Of a stretch of 64,000 nucleotides of DNA, positions 38,330-47,084 are shown in pieces. Position numbers and translations under genes: made by a program. The notes under the pieces were generated by a model. That model worked only from the letters and a program-made list of their open reading frames with translations, ran no database searches and was not told the origin of the DNA. How positions within the stretch are numbered: the stretch's first letter is position 1; each line of letters begins with the position of its first letter. This DNA comes from an uncultured Mesonia sp. (GTDB lineage: Bacteria > Bacteroidota > Bacteroidia > Flavobacteriales > Flavobacteriaceae), in NCBI GenBank assembly GCA_958296185.1, contig CATQIB010000019.1, forward strand, positions 88,777 through 152,776, read 5' to 3'.

Positions 38330-39989
38330 CAGTCAGTCTCAAAACTACCAATTAATGCTCTTAAAAATACTATTTTTCTGATTTTTATGAAATTTATCGA
38401 TGAGTCAATATTTTTTGAAAATGATTTTTAGGGGCGTAAAAACAGTTTAAAATGAGTGCTAGTTGCATTTCTAGGTGATTAATAGCGGTTTTGACATTGG
38501 TGAAGCACAATTTCTTCTGCTTAATTAACTTCAAGATCCTTTTCAAGTTATAAGCTAACATCATTAGCCCTAAATCTGCACTGGCTGCCTTTATTCCTTT
38601 TTTGGTCATAATATGGTCAAATCCCCATTGCCTTTTTAATGTGCCATAAGGATGTTCTACCAAGGCCTGTCGTTTTTTATAAAGGCGCTCGTTTTTATAA
38701 ACGCGTTGCGCATTGTTTTGAATATTCTGCGTGAACTGGCTTCGTTGTATCACTTTTCCATTTGTTTTAGCCCTGGTACATTGGTCTCGTACCGGGCACT
38801 CTTTGCAAGCCTTAGTTTTATATTGTTTGAAAGTGTAATTACGCCCTTTGTAACGTGTGCCATTGGAGGTTAACTGTTTTCCTTGTGGACAGGTATAAGT
38901 ATCATCATTAGAATTATATATAAAATATTCAGCATTATAATCAGGGTTTGGAGCTTGGCTTTTTCGTCCTATCGCAGGAATAGCAACCAAGGTGTTTATT
39001 CCCAGTTGGTCTGCTATATGAAATTCACTGCCCGTGTGGTATCCTTTATCATAGAGGGCGGTAAACGAACTGGTCCTTAAAATAGATTTTGCCCTTCTAA
39101 GCATTATTCCCATTGCTTTCTTATCGTTTTGGTTGCTAAGCTTATAATCTATTAGTAATTTGTATTTGGCATCTACGGTGGTTTGTGCGGTATAACATAC
39201 TTCGGTAATCATCCCACGCACAATTTGGTGCCTGCTGTCTGGATCTGATGTAGATAATTGCGGGTTTTCTGTACTGGTGTCTTCTTTCAATTCTTTTTGA
39301 ATCTGTTCGTATTTCACACGTTGTACCTTACGTTGGGCAATCTCTTTTTTTATCTCAGTTTTAGTATCCTTGTCGGCTTGGGCTAGAGCTTTGTTATGGG
39401 CAGCGAGCTTTTGATCTATATAATCTAGGTGGCGTTGCACCTTCTTGTTATTATAGTTGTTTTTCTTACTGTTCTGAGCTCTTAATTTTGTTGAATCTCC
39501 AGCGATAAGTTCGCCGCCTATAAGGTTAAAATTTTTGGCAATGCTAACACTCGCCCTAAACACACGAGCGATTGCCTTTGGATTGTTTTTTCTAAAGCGT
39601 GCAATGGTATTATGGTCTGGCTTTAGGTTTTTTAAAAGCCAAATAACTTCCAGATTGCGGTGACATTCTTTTTCTAGGTGGCGTGAAGAACGCATCCGGT
39701 TCATATAGCCATAAATATAAAGCTTGAGTAAATCGCCTGGATGGTAGGGCGGACGTCCTTGAGTTGCTAAGCTGTTAAAGCCTAGTTCTTGCAAATCTAA
39801 CTGCTCCACAAACTGATCGATAAAACGAACGCTGTTATCGGCAGGGACCATATCGTCTAAACAAGTGCTGTATAAAGTTAATTGCTCCCGGTCTTCTCCT
39901 TGTTGATATTCCATTTTTAAAGATAAAAAAAATTAAAAATATATCCTTAAAAAAAGACTGCAATGATGGCATGGTTTTGAGACAGTCTG
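38330..39989 (-). mobile_element. IS1182-type element, copy 2 (1660 bp)
   Basis: Same ends as copy 1, full length. ACGG duplications at 38326-38329 and 39990-39993. It sits in site S3, between the TPR cassette and the DUF7660/SMI1 cassette. Its predicted transposase is identical to those of copies 3 and 4, indicating recent movement. Confidence 0.95.
38394..39914 (-). CDS. IS1182-family transposase (copy 2)
   Basis: A 506-residue DDE transposase. N-terminal domain RFIDQFVEQLDLQELGF and GRPPYHPGDLLKLYIYGYMN; catalytic residues predicted as Asp140 (GELIAGDSTK), Asp289 (LYDKGYHTG) and Glu420 (LVEHPYGTLKRQWGF). A Cys cluster (TCPQ, KACKECPVRDQC at about 370-379) is a probable metal knuckle of this family. 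An insertion rich in Lys and Gln (about residues 160-215) separates the first two catalytic residues. Intact and presumably active. Confidence 0.95.
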   Translation of the reverse strand: MEYQQGEDREQLTLYSTCLDDMVPADNSVRFIDQFVEQLDLQELGFNSLATQGRPPYHPGDLLKLYIYGYMNRMRSSRHLEKECHRNLEVIWLLKNLKPDHNTIARFRKNNPKAIARVFRASVSIAKNFNLIGGELIAGDSTKLRAQNSKKNNYNNKKVQRHLDYIDQKLAAHNKALAQADKDTKTEIKKEIAQRKVQRVKYEQIQKELKEDTSTENPQLSTSDPDSRHQIVRGMITEVCYTAQTTVDAKYKLLIDYKLSNQNDKKAMGIMLRRAKSILRTSSFTALYDKGYHTGSEFHIADQLGINTLVAIPAIGRKSQAPNPDYNAEYFIYNSNDDTYTCPQGKQLTSNGTRYKGRNYTFKQYKTKACKECPVRDQCTRAKTNGKVIQRSQFTQNIQNNAQRVYKNERLYKKRQALVEHPYGTLKRQWGFDHIMTKKGIKAASADLGLMMLAYNLKRILKLIKQKKLCFTNVKTAINHLEMQLALILNCFYAPKNHFQKILTHR

Positions 39990-40120
39990 ACGGCTCTGTA
40001 TAAAGTTTGTTGCGTGTTTTCAAGCTAAAAGTAAGCAAATTATTACTGATTAGAAAGTTCGCAAGAACTTTCGCAAGTAAGCTAAAAGCTAGCAATAAAA
40101 TTTATACTTTGTTGTACACA
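39990..40120. repeat. attC-like site S3, right part (split by IS copy 2)
   Basis: The left part is GCCTAACGG at 38321-38329. Restored, the site reads AAC, spacer GGCTCT, arm GTATAAAGTTTGTTGC ... GCAATAAAATTTATAC, spacer TTT, GTT (40111-40113). An inner hairpin AAAGTTC/GAACTTT with a GCAA loop is present. Its middle differs from the S2/S4/S6 type. Confidence 0.75.
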
Positions 40121-40123
40121 GTT

Positions 40124-40396
40124 TTATTCATATACTACAGCTCCTTTCATTATATCTGCAAATACTTTCCAACTTGGAATATCAGCATTTTGGTCAGGTT
40201 CCACATTTTGATAATAGCCATCTATATCTGCTGTGTACCTTGACATTGCTTCCAAAAACAAATCAAGTCTGTTATTTTCCCAAGCTTTATCGTTGTTTAC
40301 TTTTTTGTAAAAGTCAGCAAGAAGTAATTTCACAAATTCCTCAAAACTCTTTCTGTCTGTAACTTTTATATTCCAAGCATCTATTTTCTTTAACAT
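40124..40396 (-). CDS. DUF7660-like protein (cassette C3)
   Basis: A 90-residue soluble protein: SFEEFVKLLLADFYKKVNND, WENNRLDLFLEAMSRYTADI, PSWKVFADIMKGAVVYE. The order of a W-E-N segment, a YTADIDGYY motif and a C-terminal PSWKVFADIMKGA matches the small DUF7660 family, usually found with immunity-like genes. It is 11 bases downstream of the SMI1 gene and shares its cassette. Function unknown. Confidence 0.7.
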   Translation of the reverse strand: MLKKIDAWNIKVTDRKSFEEFVKLLLADFYKKVNNDKAWENNRLDLFLEAMSRYTADIDGYYQNVEPDQNADIPSWKVFADIMKGAVVYE

Positions 40397-40407
40397 TAAT
40401 TTATTTT

Positions 40408-40863
40408 TTAGAATTCTGATTCCATTGTTTTGTCAATCCAATCTATAAAATTTTTCCATTTATAATTTGGGTCAGATTCAATTCCATTTGAGTTATGGTC
40501 AAAAATTACCACAGGAAATTCATATTCAGAACTTCGATTATCAAAACACCAAAAATCTCCATTTTCTTGTTTAAAAGGTGTTAAATATTCAGGAAATTCT
40601 AATTCTGAATAATCTTTTAAAACTTCTTCCAAATTCATATAAGGTTCAAGTTCTTTGTTAGCAAAACCAAATCCCTCAAAAGCGAAATCTCCTATTGGAA
40701 TTTCTTTACAATATTTGAGTTGAAATTCAATAAATGATTTTGGAAACTTACAACTATATTTTTCAATTAAGTCATTCAATTCCTTTTCATTTGGTTCAGG
40801 CAGATTTTTGGGAAATGCTGGTTCTCGTTCAGAATATTTCTGTTTTATTTCTTCAAATGTCAT
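40408..40863 (-). CDS. SMI1/KNR4 (SUKH) family protein (cassette C3)
   Basis: A 151-residue protein of the SUKH superfamily: PEPNEKELNDLIEKYSCKFP, SFIEFQLKYCKEIPIGDFAF, then FWCFDNRSS and a KWKNFIDWIDK end. SUKH proteins are commonly immunity proteins against contact-dependent or polymorphic toxins. No toxin gene lies next to it, so it could be an orphan immunity gene. It starts just inside the right border of cassette C3, 21 bases from the core (GTT-N7) and downstream of IS copy 3. Confidence 0.85.
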   Translation of the reverse strand: MTFEEIKQKYSEREPAFPKNLPEPNEKELNDLIEKYSCKFPKSFIEFQLKYCKEIPIGDFAFEGFGFANKELEPYMNLEEVLKDYSELEFPEYLTPFKQENGDFWCFDNRSSEYEFPVVIFDHNSNGIESDPNYKWKNFIDWIDKTMESEF

Positions 40864-40886
40864 TTCAGGTTAATTGTGTACAACGG

Positions 40887-42546
40887 CAGTCAGTCTCAAA
40901 ACTACCAATTAATGCTCTTAAAAATACTATTTTTCTGATTTTTATGAAATTTATCGATGAGTCAATATTTTTTGAAAATGATTTTTAGGGGCGTAAAAAC
41001 AGTTTAAAATGAGTGCTAGTTGCATTTCTAGGTGATTAATAGCGGTTTTGACATTGGTGAAGCACAATTTCTTCTGCTTAATTAACTTCAAGATCCTTTT
41101 CAAGTTATAAGCTAACATCATTAGCCCTAAATCTGCACTGGCTGCCTTTATTCCTTTTTTGGTCATAATATGGTCAAATCCCCATTGCCTTTTTAATGTG
41201 CCATAAGGATGTTCTACCAAGGCCTGTCGTTTTTTATAAAGGCGCTCGTTTTTATAAACGCGTTGCGCATTGTTTTGAATATTCTGCGTGAACTGGCTTC
41301 GTTGTATCACTTTTCCATTTGTTTTAGCCCTGGTACATTGGTCTCGTACCGGGCACTCTTTGCAAGCCTTAGTTTTATATTGTTTGAAAGTGTAATTACG
41401 CCCTTTGTAACGTGTGCCATTGGAGGTTAACTGTTTTCCTTGTGGACAGGTATAAGTATCATCATTAGAATTATATATAAAATATTCAGCATTATAATCA
41501 GGGTTTGGAGCTTGGCTTTTTCGTCCTATCGCAGGAATAGCAACCAAGGTGTTTATTCCCAGTTGGTCTGCTATATGAAATTCACTGCCCGTGTGGTATC
41601 CTTTATCATAGAGGGCGGTAAACGAACTGGTCCTTAAAATAGATTTTGCCCTTCTAAGCATTATTCCCATTGCTTTCTTATCGTTTTGGTTGCTAAGCTT
41701 ATAATCTATTAGTAATTTGTATTTGGCATCTACGGTGGTTTGTGCGGTATAACATACTTCGGTAATCATCCCACGCACAATTTGGTGCCTGCTGTCTGGA
41801 TCTGATGTAGATAATTGCGGGTTTTCTGTACTGGTGTCTTCTTTCAATTCTTTTTGAATCTGTTCGTATTTCACACGTTGTACCTTACGTTGGGCAATCT
41901 CTTTTTTTATCTCAGTTTTAGTATCCTTGTCGGCTTGGGCTAGAGCTTTGTTATGGGCAGCGAGCTTTTGATCTATATAATCTAGGTGGCGTTGCACCTT
42001 CTTGTTATTATAGTTGTTTTTCTTACTGTTCTGAGCTCTTAATTTTGTTGAATCTCCAGCGATAAGTTCGCCGCCTATAAGGTTAAAATTTTTGGCAATG
42101 CTAACACTCGCCCTAAACACACGAGCGATTGCCTTTGGATTGTTTTTTCTAAAGCGTGCAATGGTATTATGGTCTGGCTTTAGGTTTTTTAAAAGCCAAA
42201 TAACTTCCAGATTGCGGTGACATTCTTTTTCTAGGTGGCGTGAAGAACGCATCCGGTTCATATAGCCATAAATATAAAGCTTGAGTAAATCGCCTGGATG
42301 GTAGGGCGGACGTCCTTGAGTTGCTAAGCTGTTAAAGCCTAGTTCTTGCAAATCTAACTGCTCCACAAACTGATCGATAAAACGAACGCTGTTATCGGCA
42401 GGGACCATATCGTCTAAACAAGTGCTGTATAAAGTTAATTGCTCCCGGTCTTCTCCTTGTTGATATTCCATTTTTAAAGATAAAAAAAATTAAAAATATA
42501 TCCTTAAAAAAAGACTGCAATGATGGCATGGTTTTGAGACAGTCTG
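40887..42546 (-). mobile_element. IS1182-type element, copy 3 (1660 bp)
   Basis: Full-length element with the same inverted ends; ACGG duplications at 40883-40886 and 42547-42550. It splits site S4 between the SMI1 cassette and the GIY-YIG cassette. Confidence 0.95.
40951..42471 (-). CDS. IS1182-family transposase (copy 3)
   Basis: 506 residues, identical in translation to copies 2 and 4, with predicted catalytic residues Asp140, Asp289 and Glu420 all present. Same orientation as every other copy and as the cassette genes. Confidence 0.95.
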   Translation of the reverse strand: MEYQQGEDREQLTLYSTCLDDMVPADNSVRFIDQFVEQLDLQELGFNSLATQGRPPYHPGDLLKLYIYGYMNRMRSSRHLEKECHRNLEVIWLLKNLKPDHNTIARFRKNNPKAIARVFRASVSIAKNFNLIGGELIAGDSTKLRAQNSKKNNYNNKKVQRHLDYIDQKLAAHNKALAQADKDTKTEIKKEIAQRKVQRVKYEQIQKELKEDTSTENPQLSTSDPDSRHQIVRGMITEVCYTAQTTVDAKYKLLIDYKLSNQNDKKAMGIMLRRAKSILRTSSFTALYDKGYHTGSEFHIADQLGINTLVAIPAIGRKSQAPNPDYNAEYFIYNSNDDTYTCPQGKQLTSNGTRYKGRNYTFKQYKTKACKECPVRDQCTRAKTNGKVIQRSQFTQNIQNNAQRVYKNERLYKKRQALVEHPYGTLKRQWGFDHIMTKKGIKAASADLGLMMLAYNLKRILKLIKQKKLCFTNVKTAINHLEMQLALILNCFYAPKNHFQKILTHR

Positions 42547-42677
42547 ACGGTCTCGTATAACCGTCAGTTACGGGTTTATATGCGTTAATTTTCGGTTTAG
42601 TACTGAAATTAGCAATTCCGAGTGGATTCGGACGTAGTCGAATCCGCCGTAATTGCGGTTATACATTGTTGGCAACT
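42547..42677. repeat. attC-like site S4, right part (split by IS copy 3)
   Basis: The left part is GTACAACGG at 40878-40886. Restored, it reads AAC, GGTCTC, arm GTATAACCG ... CGGTTATAC, ATT, GTT (42668-42670) with the GGATTCG/CGAATCC inner hairpin, that is the same type as S2 and S6 with a few substitutions in the loop. Confidence 0.8.
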
Positions 42678-42682
42678 GGCTT

Positions 42683-43426
42683 TTATTCATTCAGTAATTT
42701 TATTATTTCGTCAACTTCTTTAGCATTCAAGTCAAACCATTCTCCACGAACTCTTTTGTGAGAGTAAAAATCGTGAAGATGATTTTCCAATTCTAATGCT
42801 AATTTTCTGGTAGCATATTTTCTTTTTGCAACTGTTTCAATTTTTGGGTCTTCGCTACGCAATGTTTTTTCGCGATAGTTTGGGTTGTTTGAAACTCCTA
42901 TTTTATGCAATCCAGTTTTTTTGTCGAGCATTAAATAAGTGTAGCAATATTTTTTTTTCGTAGAACTGGATTTTTTAATTTGTCCGCTTGTTTTGTTTTC
43001 ATAAAAGTGTTTAGAAAATTCTAAACATTCCGAGTAGTGTTTAGATTCCAAATTTTTGAATTTTTCGGTTTTTTTCAATTCAATGTCCCAAACTCCGTCC
43101 GTACACGCTAAACCACGAGCCATAGGTAATCCGTTTTCTGTGTCGAAAAGATTTACTTCGGGACACATTCCAGTAAACATTCCGTTTGTTTTTCCTTTCG
43201 ACCAAGTTGGTGGTTCAGAAACGATATTTATTTCTTTCTCTTCGTAGTCAGACGGAATTGCGTTCTCTCTCCTTAAAGCTTCGTAAAAGTTGTTGTTGTA
43301 ATTAATTTCGGAATAGTCTGAATAAAAATAAATTGTTAAAGCGTGTCTTCTACAATATTCCAAAATCGGACATCTTGATGGAAGTCCAATTTCTCTACTT
43401 TGCTTTAAATATTCTTGTTTGTTCAT
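42683..43426 (-). CDS. GIY-YIG-type nuclease-like protein (cassette C4)
   Basis: A 247-residue protein whose C-terminal 90 residues carry a GIY-YIG-related fold of the T5orf172/MUG113 kind: YCYTYLMLDKKTGLHKIGVS, NNPNYREKTLRSEDPK, RKLALELENHLHDFYSHKRV, GEWFDL. The N-terminal 150 residues include several Cys (RCPILEYC, GMCPE, LACTDG) and are of unknown function. GIY-YIG domains cut DNA, so a defence or mobile role is possible. Cassette ends GTTGGCAAC and GTTGCCAAC form an inverted pair. Confidence 0.75.
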   Translation of the reverse strand: MNKQEYLKQSREIGLPSRCPILEYCRRHALTIYFYSDYSEINYNNNFYEALRRENAIPSDYEEKEINIVSEPPTWSKGKTNGMFTGMCPEVNLFDTENGLPMARGLACTDGVWDIELKKTEKFKNLESKHYSECLEFSKHFYENKTSGQIKKSSSTKKKYCYTYLMLDKKTGLHKIGVSNNPNYREKTLRSEDPKIETVAKRKYATRKLALELENHLHDFYSHKRVRGEWFDLNAKEVDEIIKLLNE

Positions 43427-43440
43427 TCGTTTTTTTAGCT

Positions 43441-43575
43441 TGTTGCCAACGTTAGCGTATAAATTTCAGTTGCGGAAAATCGGCACGATTTTCCGTTGAA
43501 GCTGAAAGATAGAAAATTGCAATGAATTTCCGCAGGAAATTCAGCCGCAATTGAATTTATACATTGTTGGCAGTA
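43441..43575. repeat. attC-like site S5 (intact)
   Basis: AAC (43448-43450), spacer GTTAGC, arm GTATAAATTTCAGTTGCGG ... CCGCAATTGAATTTATAC, spacer ATT, GTT (43566-43568). Two inner hairpins, GAAAATCG/CGATTTTC and GAATTTCC/GGAAATTC, both with GCA loops. This is the only long site whose left spacer lacks GG after AAC, and no IS has entered it. Confidence 0.8.
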
Positions 43576-43591
43576 GTGTTTTTCCACTCAC

Positions 43592-44059
43592 TTATCTTCG
43601 TTTACTTTCAAGGTTTTCAATTGCCTTGATTATTTTTTCCGCTTTTTGGTCGTCCGTTGCAACAGTCCAGATTTCATTTAGAATTTCTGTCTGTTCTATT
43701 TTCTCCAGTCGTTCAAAAATTTGCAAAACTTGTGCATCTTTAAAGCATTCCAAAATTTCAGAATTGTCATTTGTTTCGGCTTGATTTTCGAGATATAATG
43801 TCACGATTACAGTATCTCCTCCATCTTTGTTTATTGCGTTTCTAATTTCCGAATTAACAGACATTTTTTTGTCAGAATTTTTTACTGGCCCTAAATTCTT
43901 ATTCTTTATTTTATAACCATCTATTGTCCCAGACACTTTCAAATCGCCCCATTTTCCTTTGATATTTTTTGTGTTGGGGATTATCAATTGATAAGTCCAA
44001 GCTCCATTTCCTGGAATATATTGAAGGGTTAATTTTTCATTCTCAACAATGTAATTCAT
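43592..44059 (-). CDS. DUF1905-like protein (cassette C5)
   Basis: A 155-residue protein. Residues 8-100 (LTLQYIPGNGAWTYQLIIPN, GDLKVSGTIDGYKIKNKNLG, MSVNSEIRNAINKDGGDTV) match the DUF1905 barrel, and the C-terminal 50 residues (ILECFKDAQVLQIFERLEK, KAEKIIKAIENLESKRR) resemble the YdeI/OmpD-associated helical end. The biochemical role of this family is unsettled. Cassette ends GTTGGCAGTA and TACTGCCAAC are exact inverted copies. Confidence 0.8.
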   Translation of the reverse strand: MNYIVENEKLTLQYIPGNGAWTYQLIIPNTKNIKGKWGDLKVSGTIDGYKIKNKNLGPVKNSDKKMSVNSEIRNAINKDGGDTVIVTLYLENQAETNDNSEILECFKDAQVLQIFERLEKIEQTEILNEIWTVATDDQKAEKIIKAIENLESKRR

Positions 44060-44114
44060 TTGTTTTTCAATCTTTCAATGGTCTTTAAATTTCGATTTTG
44101 TTCGTTTTTTACAT

Positions 44115-44254
44115 TACTGCCAACGGTCTCGTATAACCGTCAGTTACGGGTTAAATTAGCGATTATTTTCGGTTCAGCACAGGCTTTAGCAATTCCGAGT
44201 GGATTCGGACGTAGTCGAATCCGCCGTAATTGCGGTTATACATTGTTGTGTGTA
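44115..44254. repeat. attC-like site S6 (intact)
   Basis: AAC (44122-44124), spacer GGTCTC, arm GTATAACCG ... CGGTTATAC, spacer ATT, GTT (44245-44247), 126 bases, with the GGATTCG/CGAATCC hairpin. It is the uninterrupted version of S2 and S4 and proves where the IS copies inserted. Confidence 0.85.
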
Positions 44255-44270
44255 GTGTTTTTATTTCTTT

Positions 44271-44600
44271 TTATTTAATCAGTTTGAATTGGTCAATTCC
44301 GATTTCAAACACAATTTTGTCATTTATCTCAATTTGTTTTCCATTCAGGTCATAAAATTCAGCGAAAACATTATTTTTATCAATTACTTCAAGAACGGCT
44401 CCGTTCATTCCACTTTTCAGTCCATTATTTAGGTTTTCGGTCAGCCTTATTTTCTTATAAAGTATTTGTTTCTCAATCTTTTTTAATTCCGCTTTTTGTT
44501 TGTCTTTAATTCCGAATAATTTTTCCTTTATCCAATCGTATAAAGTTCGTATTGCGACATAAATTCCGCCAATTATCCACTCAAAAATTATTTCTCCCAT
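44271..44600 (-). CDS. Small unknown protein (cassette C6)
   Basis: A 109-residue protein with a hydrophobic/amphipathic N-terminus (IFEWIIGGIYVAIRTLYDWI), a charged coiled segment and a small beta-rich end GMNGAVLEVIDKNNVFAEFY ... FEIGIDQFKLI that resembles a KOW/DUF4926-type module. No firm family. Cassette ends GTTGTGTGTA and TACACACAAC are exact inverted copies. Confidence 0.65.
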   Translation of the reverse strand: MGEIIFEWIIGGIYVAIRTLYDWIKEKLFGIKDKQKAELKKIEKQILYKKIRLTENLNNGLKSGMNGAVLEVIDKNNVFAEFYDLNGKQIEINDKIVFEIGIDQFKLIK

Positions 44601-44642
44601 TTACAGAATTCGGATTCGGCTTTCTCACATTACACACAACGG

Positions 44643-46302
44643 CAGTCAGTCTCAAAACTACCAATTAATGCTCTTAAAAATACTATTTTTCTGATTTTTA
44701 TGAAATTTATCGATGAGTCAATATTTTTTGAAAATGATTTTTAGGGGCGTAAAAACAGTTTAAAATGAGTGCTAGTTGCATTTCTAGGTGATTAATAGCG
44801 GTTTTGACATTGGTGAAGCACAATTTCTTCTGCTTAATTAACTTCAAGATCCTTTTCAAGTTATAAGCTAACATCATTAGCCCTAAATCTGCACTGGCTG
44901 CCTTTATTCCTTTTTTGGTCATAATATGGTCAAATCCCCATTGCCTTTTTAATGTGCCATAAGGATGTTCTACCAAGGCCTGTCGTTTTTTATAAAGGCG
45001 CTCGTTTTTATAAACGCGTTGCGCATTGTTTTGAATATTCTGCGTGAACTGGCTTCGTTGTATCACTTTTCCATTTGTTTTAGCCCTGGTACATTGGTCT
45101 CGTACCGGGCACTCTTTGCAAGCCTTAGTTTTATATTGTTTGAAAGTGTAATTACGCCCTTTGTAACGTGTGCCATTGGAGGTTAACTGTTTTCCTTGTG
45201 GACAGGTATAAGTATCATCATTAGAATTATATATAAAATATTCAGCATTATAATCAGGGTTTGGAGCTTGGCTTTTTCGTCCTATCGCAGGAATAGCAAC
45301 CAAGGTGTTTATTCCCAGTTGGTCTGCTATATGAAATTCACTGCCCGTGTGGTATCCTTTATCATAGAGGGCGGTAAACGAACTGGTCCTTAAAATAGAT
45401 TTTGCCCTTCTAAGCATTATTCCCATTGCTTTCTTATCGTTTTGGTTGCTAAGCTTATAATCTATTAGTAATTTGTATTTGGCATCTACGGTGGTTTGTG
45501 CGGTATAACATACTTCGGTAATCATCCCACGCACAATTTGGTGCCTGCTGTCTGGATCTGATGTAGATAATTGCGGGTTTTCTGTACTGGTGTCTTCTTT
45601 CAATTCTTTTTGAATCTGTTCGTATTTCACACGTTGTACCTTACGTTGGGCAATCTCTTTTTTTATCTCAGTTTTAGTATCCTTGTCGGCTTGGGCTAGA
45701 GCTTTGTTATGGGCAGCGAGCTTTTGATCTATATAATCTAGGTGGCGTTGCACCTTCTTGTTATTATAGTTGTTTTTCTTACTGTTCTGAGCTCTTAATT
45801 TTGTTGAATCTCCAGCGATAAGTTCGCCGCCTATAAGGTTAAAATTTTTGGCAATGCTAACACTCGCCCTAAACACACGAGCGATTGCCTTTGGATTGTT
45901 TTTTCTAAAGCGTGCAATGGTATTATGGTCTGGCTTTAGGTTTTTTAAAAGCCAAATAACTTCCAGATTGCGGTGACATTCTTTTTCTAGGTGGCGTGAA
46001 GAACGCATCCGGTTCATATAGCCATAAATATAAAGCTTGAGTAAATCGCCTGGATGGTAGGGCGGACGTCCTTGAGTTGCTAAGCTGTTAAAGCCTAGTT
46101 CTTGCAAATCTAACTGCTCCACAAACTGATCGATAAAACGAACGCTGTTATCGGCAGGGACCATATCGTCTAAACAAGTGCTGTATAAAGTTAATTGCTC
46201 CCGGTCTTCTCCTTGTTGATATTCCATTTTTAAAGATAAAAAAAATTAAAAATATATCCTTAAAAAAAGACTGCAATGATGGCATGGTTTTGAGACAGTC
46301 TG
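44643..46302 (-). mobile_element. IS1182-type element, copy 4 (1660 bp)
   Basis: Full-length element; ACGG duplications at 44639-44642 and 46303-46306. It splits site S7, whose middle is unlike the other interrupted sites, so the IS recognises something other than the loop. Confidence 0.95.
44707..46227 (-). CDS. IS1182-family transposase (copy 4)
   Basis: 506 residues, same translation as copies 2 and 3, catalytic Asp140, Asp289 and Glu420 present. Presumed functional. Confidence 0.95.
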   Translation of the reverse strand: MEYQQGEDREQLTLYSTCLDDMVPADNSVRFIDQFVEQLDLQELGFNSLATQGRPPYHPGDLLKLYIYGYMNRMRSSRHLEKECHRNLEVIWLLKNLKPDHNTIARFRKNNPKAIARVFRASVSIAKNFNLIGGELIAGDSTKLRAQNSKKNNYNNKKVQRHLDYIDQKLAAHNKALAQADKDTKTEIKKEIAQRKVQRVKYEQIQKELKEDTSTENPQLSTSDPDSRHQIVRGMITEVCYTAQTTVDAKYKLLIDYKLSNQNDKKAMGIMLRRAKSILRTSSFTALYDKGYHTGSEFHIADQLGINTLVAIPAIGRKSQAPNPDYNAEYFIYNSNDDTYTCPQGKQLTSNGTRYKGRNYTFKQYKTKACKECPVRDQCTRAKTNGKVIQRSQFTQNIQNNAQRVYKNERLYKKRQALVEHPYGTLKRQWGFDHIMTKKGIKAASADLGLMMLAYNLKRILKLIKQKKLCFTNVKTAINHLEMQLALILNCFYAPKNHFQKILTHR

Positions 46303-46442
46303 ACGGTTTTGTATAATGCGCGTTCTGCGCTCTTAAAATTAGTTATTTTTCAGTTAGGGTAGAGAAGTGACGTTTCTAGTAAGCCTTTTCAACAGTTTGA
46401 CCATCTGCGCAGTTCAATGCGCATTATACGTTGTTGTACACC
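46303..46442. repeat. attC-like site S7, right part (split by IS copy 4)
   Basis: The left part is CACACAACGG at 44633-44642. Restored: AAC, spacer GGTTTT, arm GTATAATGCGCGTTCTGCGC ... GCGCAGTTCAATGCGCATTATAC (given in parts), spacer GTT, GTT (46433-46435). The loop is unique to this site. Confidence 0.75.
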
Positions 46443-46447
46443 GTTTT

Positions 46448-47065
46448 TTATTCAGTTAATAATAGCTTTTCGTCATACCAAACATCTTCGTAACTGTTTT
46501 TGTCAATTAAAAATCGATAGCCAATATCAAGTCCGAAATACTTAATTAGTTCAGGTCGTATTTGAAGTAAATGTTCCGCACACATTGGTTTGAAAAAATT
46601 ATCGGATTCCGAATATTCGCCAGTCCAAATGTACCATCCTGTAGTTCCTTTTTCTTTTGGGTGTCTCAATCCGTGAATTGGGTCAGCATTTAAGTCAGAA
46701 CCGATTCCGATTTTCAATTTTCTATTTATCGGATTCCATTTTGATTGGTATTTTTTACAAATTCCTTTTTGTCGGTCGATATGAACGTTCCAGTCATTAT
46801 AATCGGCTAGCAAATTCTCATCTGTTTTCAGTTGGTGTTTCCAAAGTCGAATATTTATCTGGTTGATGGGAAAATTTATTGTTTGATTATCCCATTGGAA
46901 AATCACATCAGAAATTACATCATCGTCCCATTCATAAATATCACATTCCCCCATCATTAATTCAGAGGCGTAATTTTCTAAATCCACTTTATTAAGCTGT
47001 CCGTTTAAAAATTGGTCGCATTTAGCGATTAAATCAGAACGTGATATTTTAATTTCTTGGTTCAA
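46448..47065 (-). CDS. Imm33-like immunity protein (cassette C7)
   Basis: A 205-residue protein. The C-terminal 60 residues (GWYIWTGEYSESDNFFKPMC, LLQIRPELIKYFGLDIGYRF, DVWYDEKLL) match the Imm33/DUF2185 immunity-type domain. The N-terminal part (acidic, MMGECDIYEWDDDVISDVIF) is of unknown role. The only possible start is a TTG (MNQEIK) because an in-frame TGA precedes it; the normal ATG is absent. Cassette ends GTTGTACACC and GGTGTACAAC are exact inverted copies. No cognate toxin is nearby. Confidence 0.75.
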   Translation of the reverse strand: MNQEIKISRSDLIAKCDQFLNGQLNKVDLENYASELMMGECDIYEWDDDVISDVIFQWDNQTINFPINQINIRLWKHQLKTDENLLADYNDWNVHIDRQKGICKKYQSKWNPINRKLKIGIGSDLNADPIHGLRHPKEKGTTGWYIWTGEYSESDNFFKPMCAEHLLQIRPELIKYFGLDIGYRFLIDKNSYEDVWYDEKLLLTE

Positions 47066-47084
47066 TCTGTGGTTCGGTCAAAAT

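Noticed and set aside
38316..38351. N-terminal 12 residues MVVLRLTAVRQH of the TPR protein
   Set aside because: They are encoded by the IS end and the core site, so they do not belong to the original cassette gene.
36020..46302. Four IS copies as two composite transposons carrying the cassettes
   Set aside because: All copies are in direct orientation, each has its own ACGG duplication and each interrupts one site, which fits four independent insertions.
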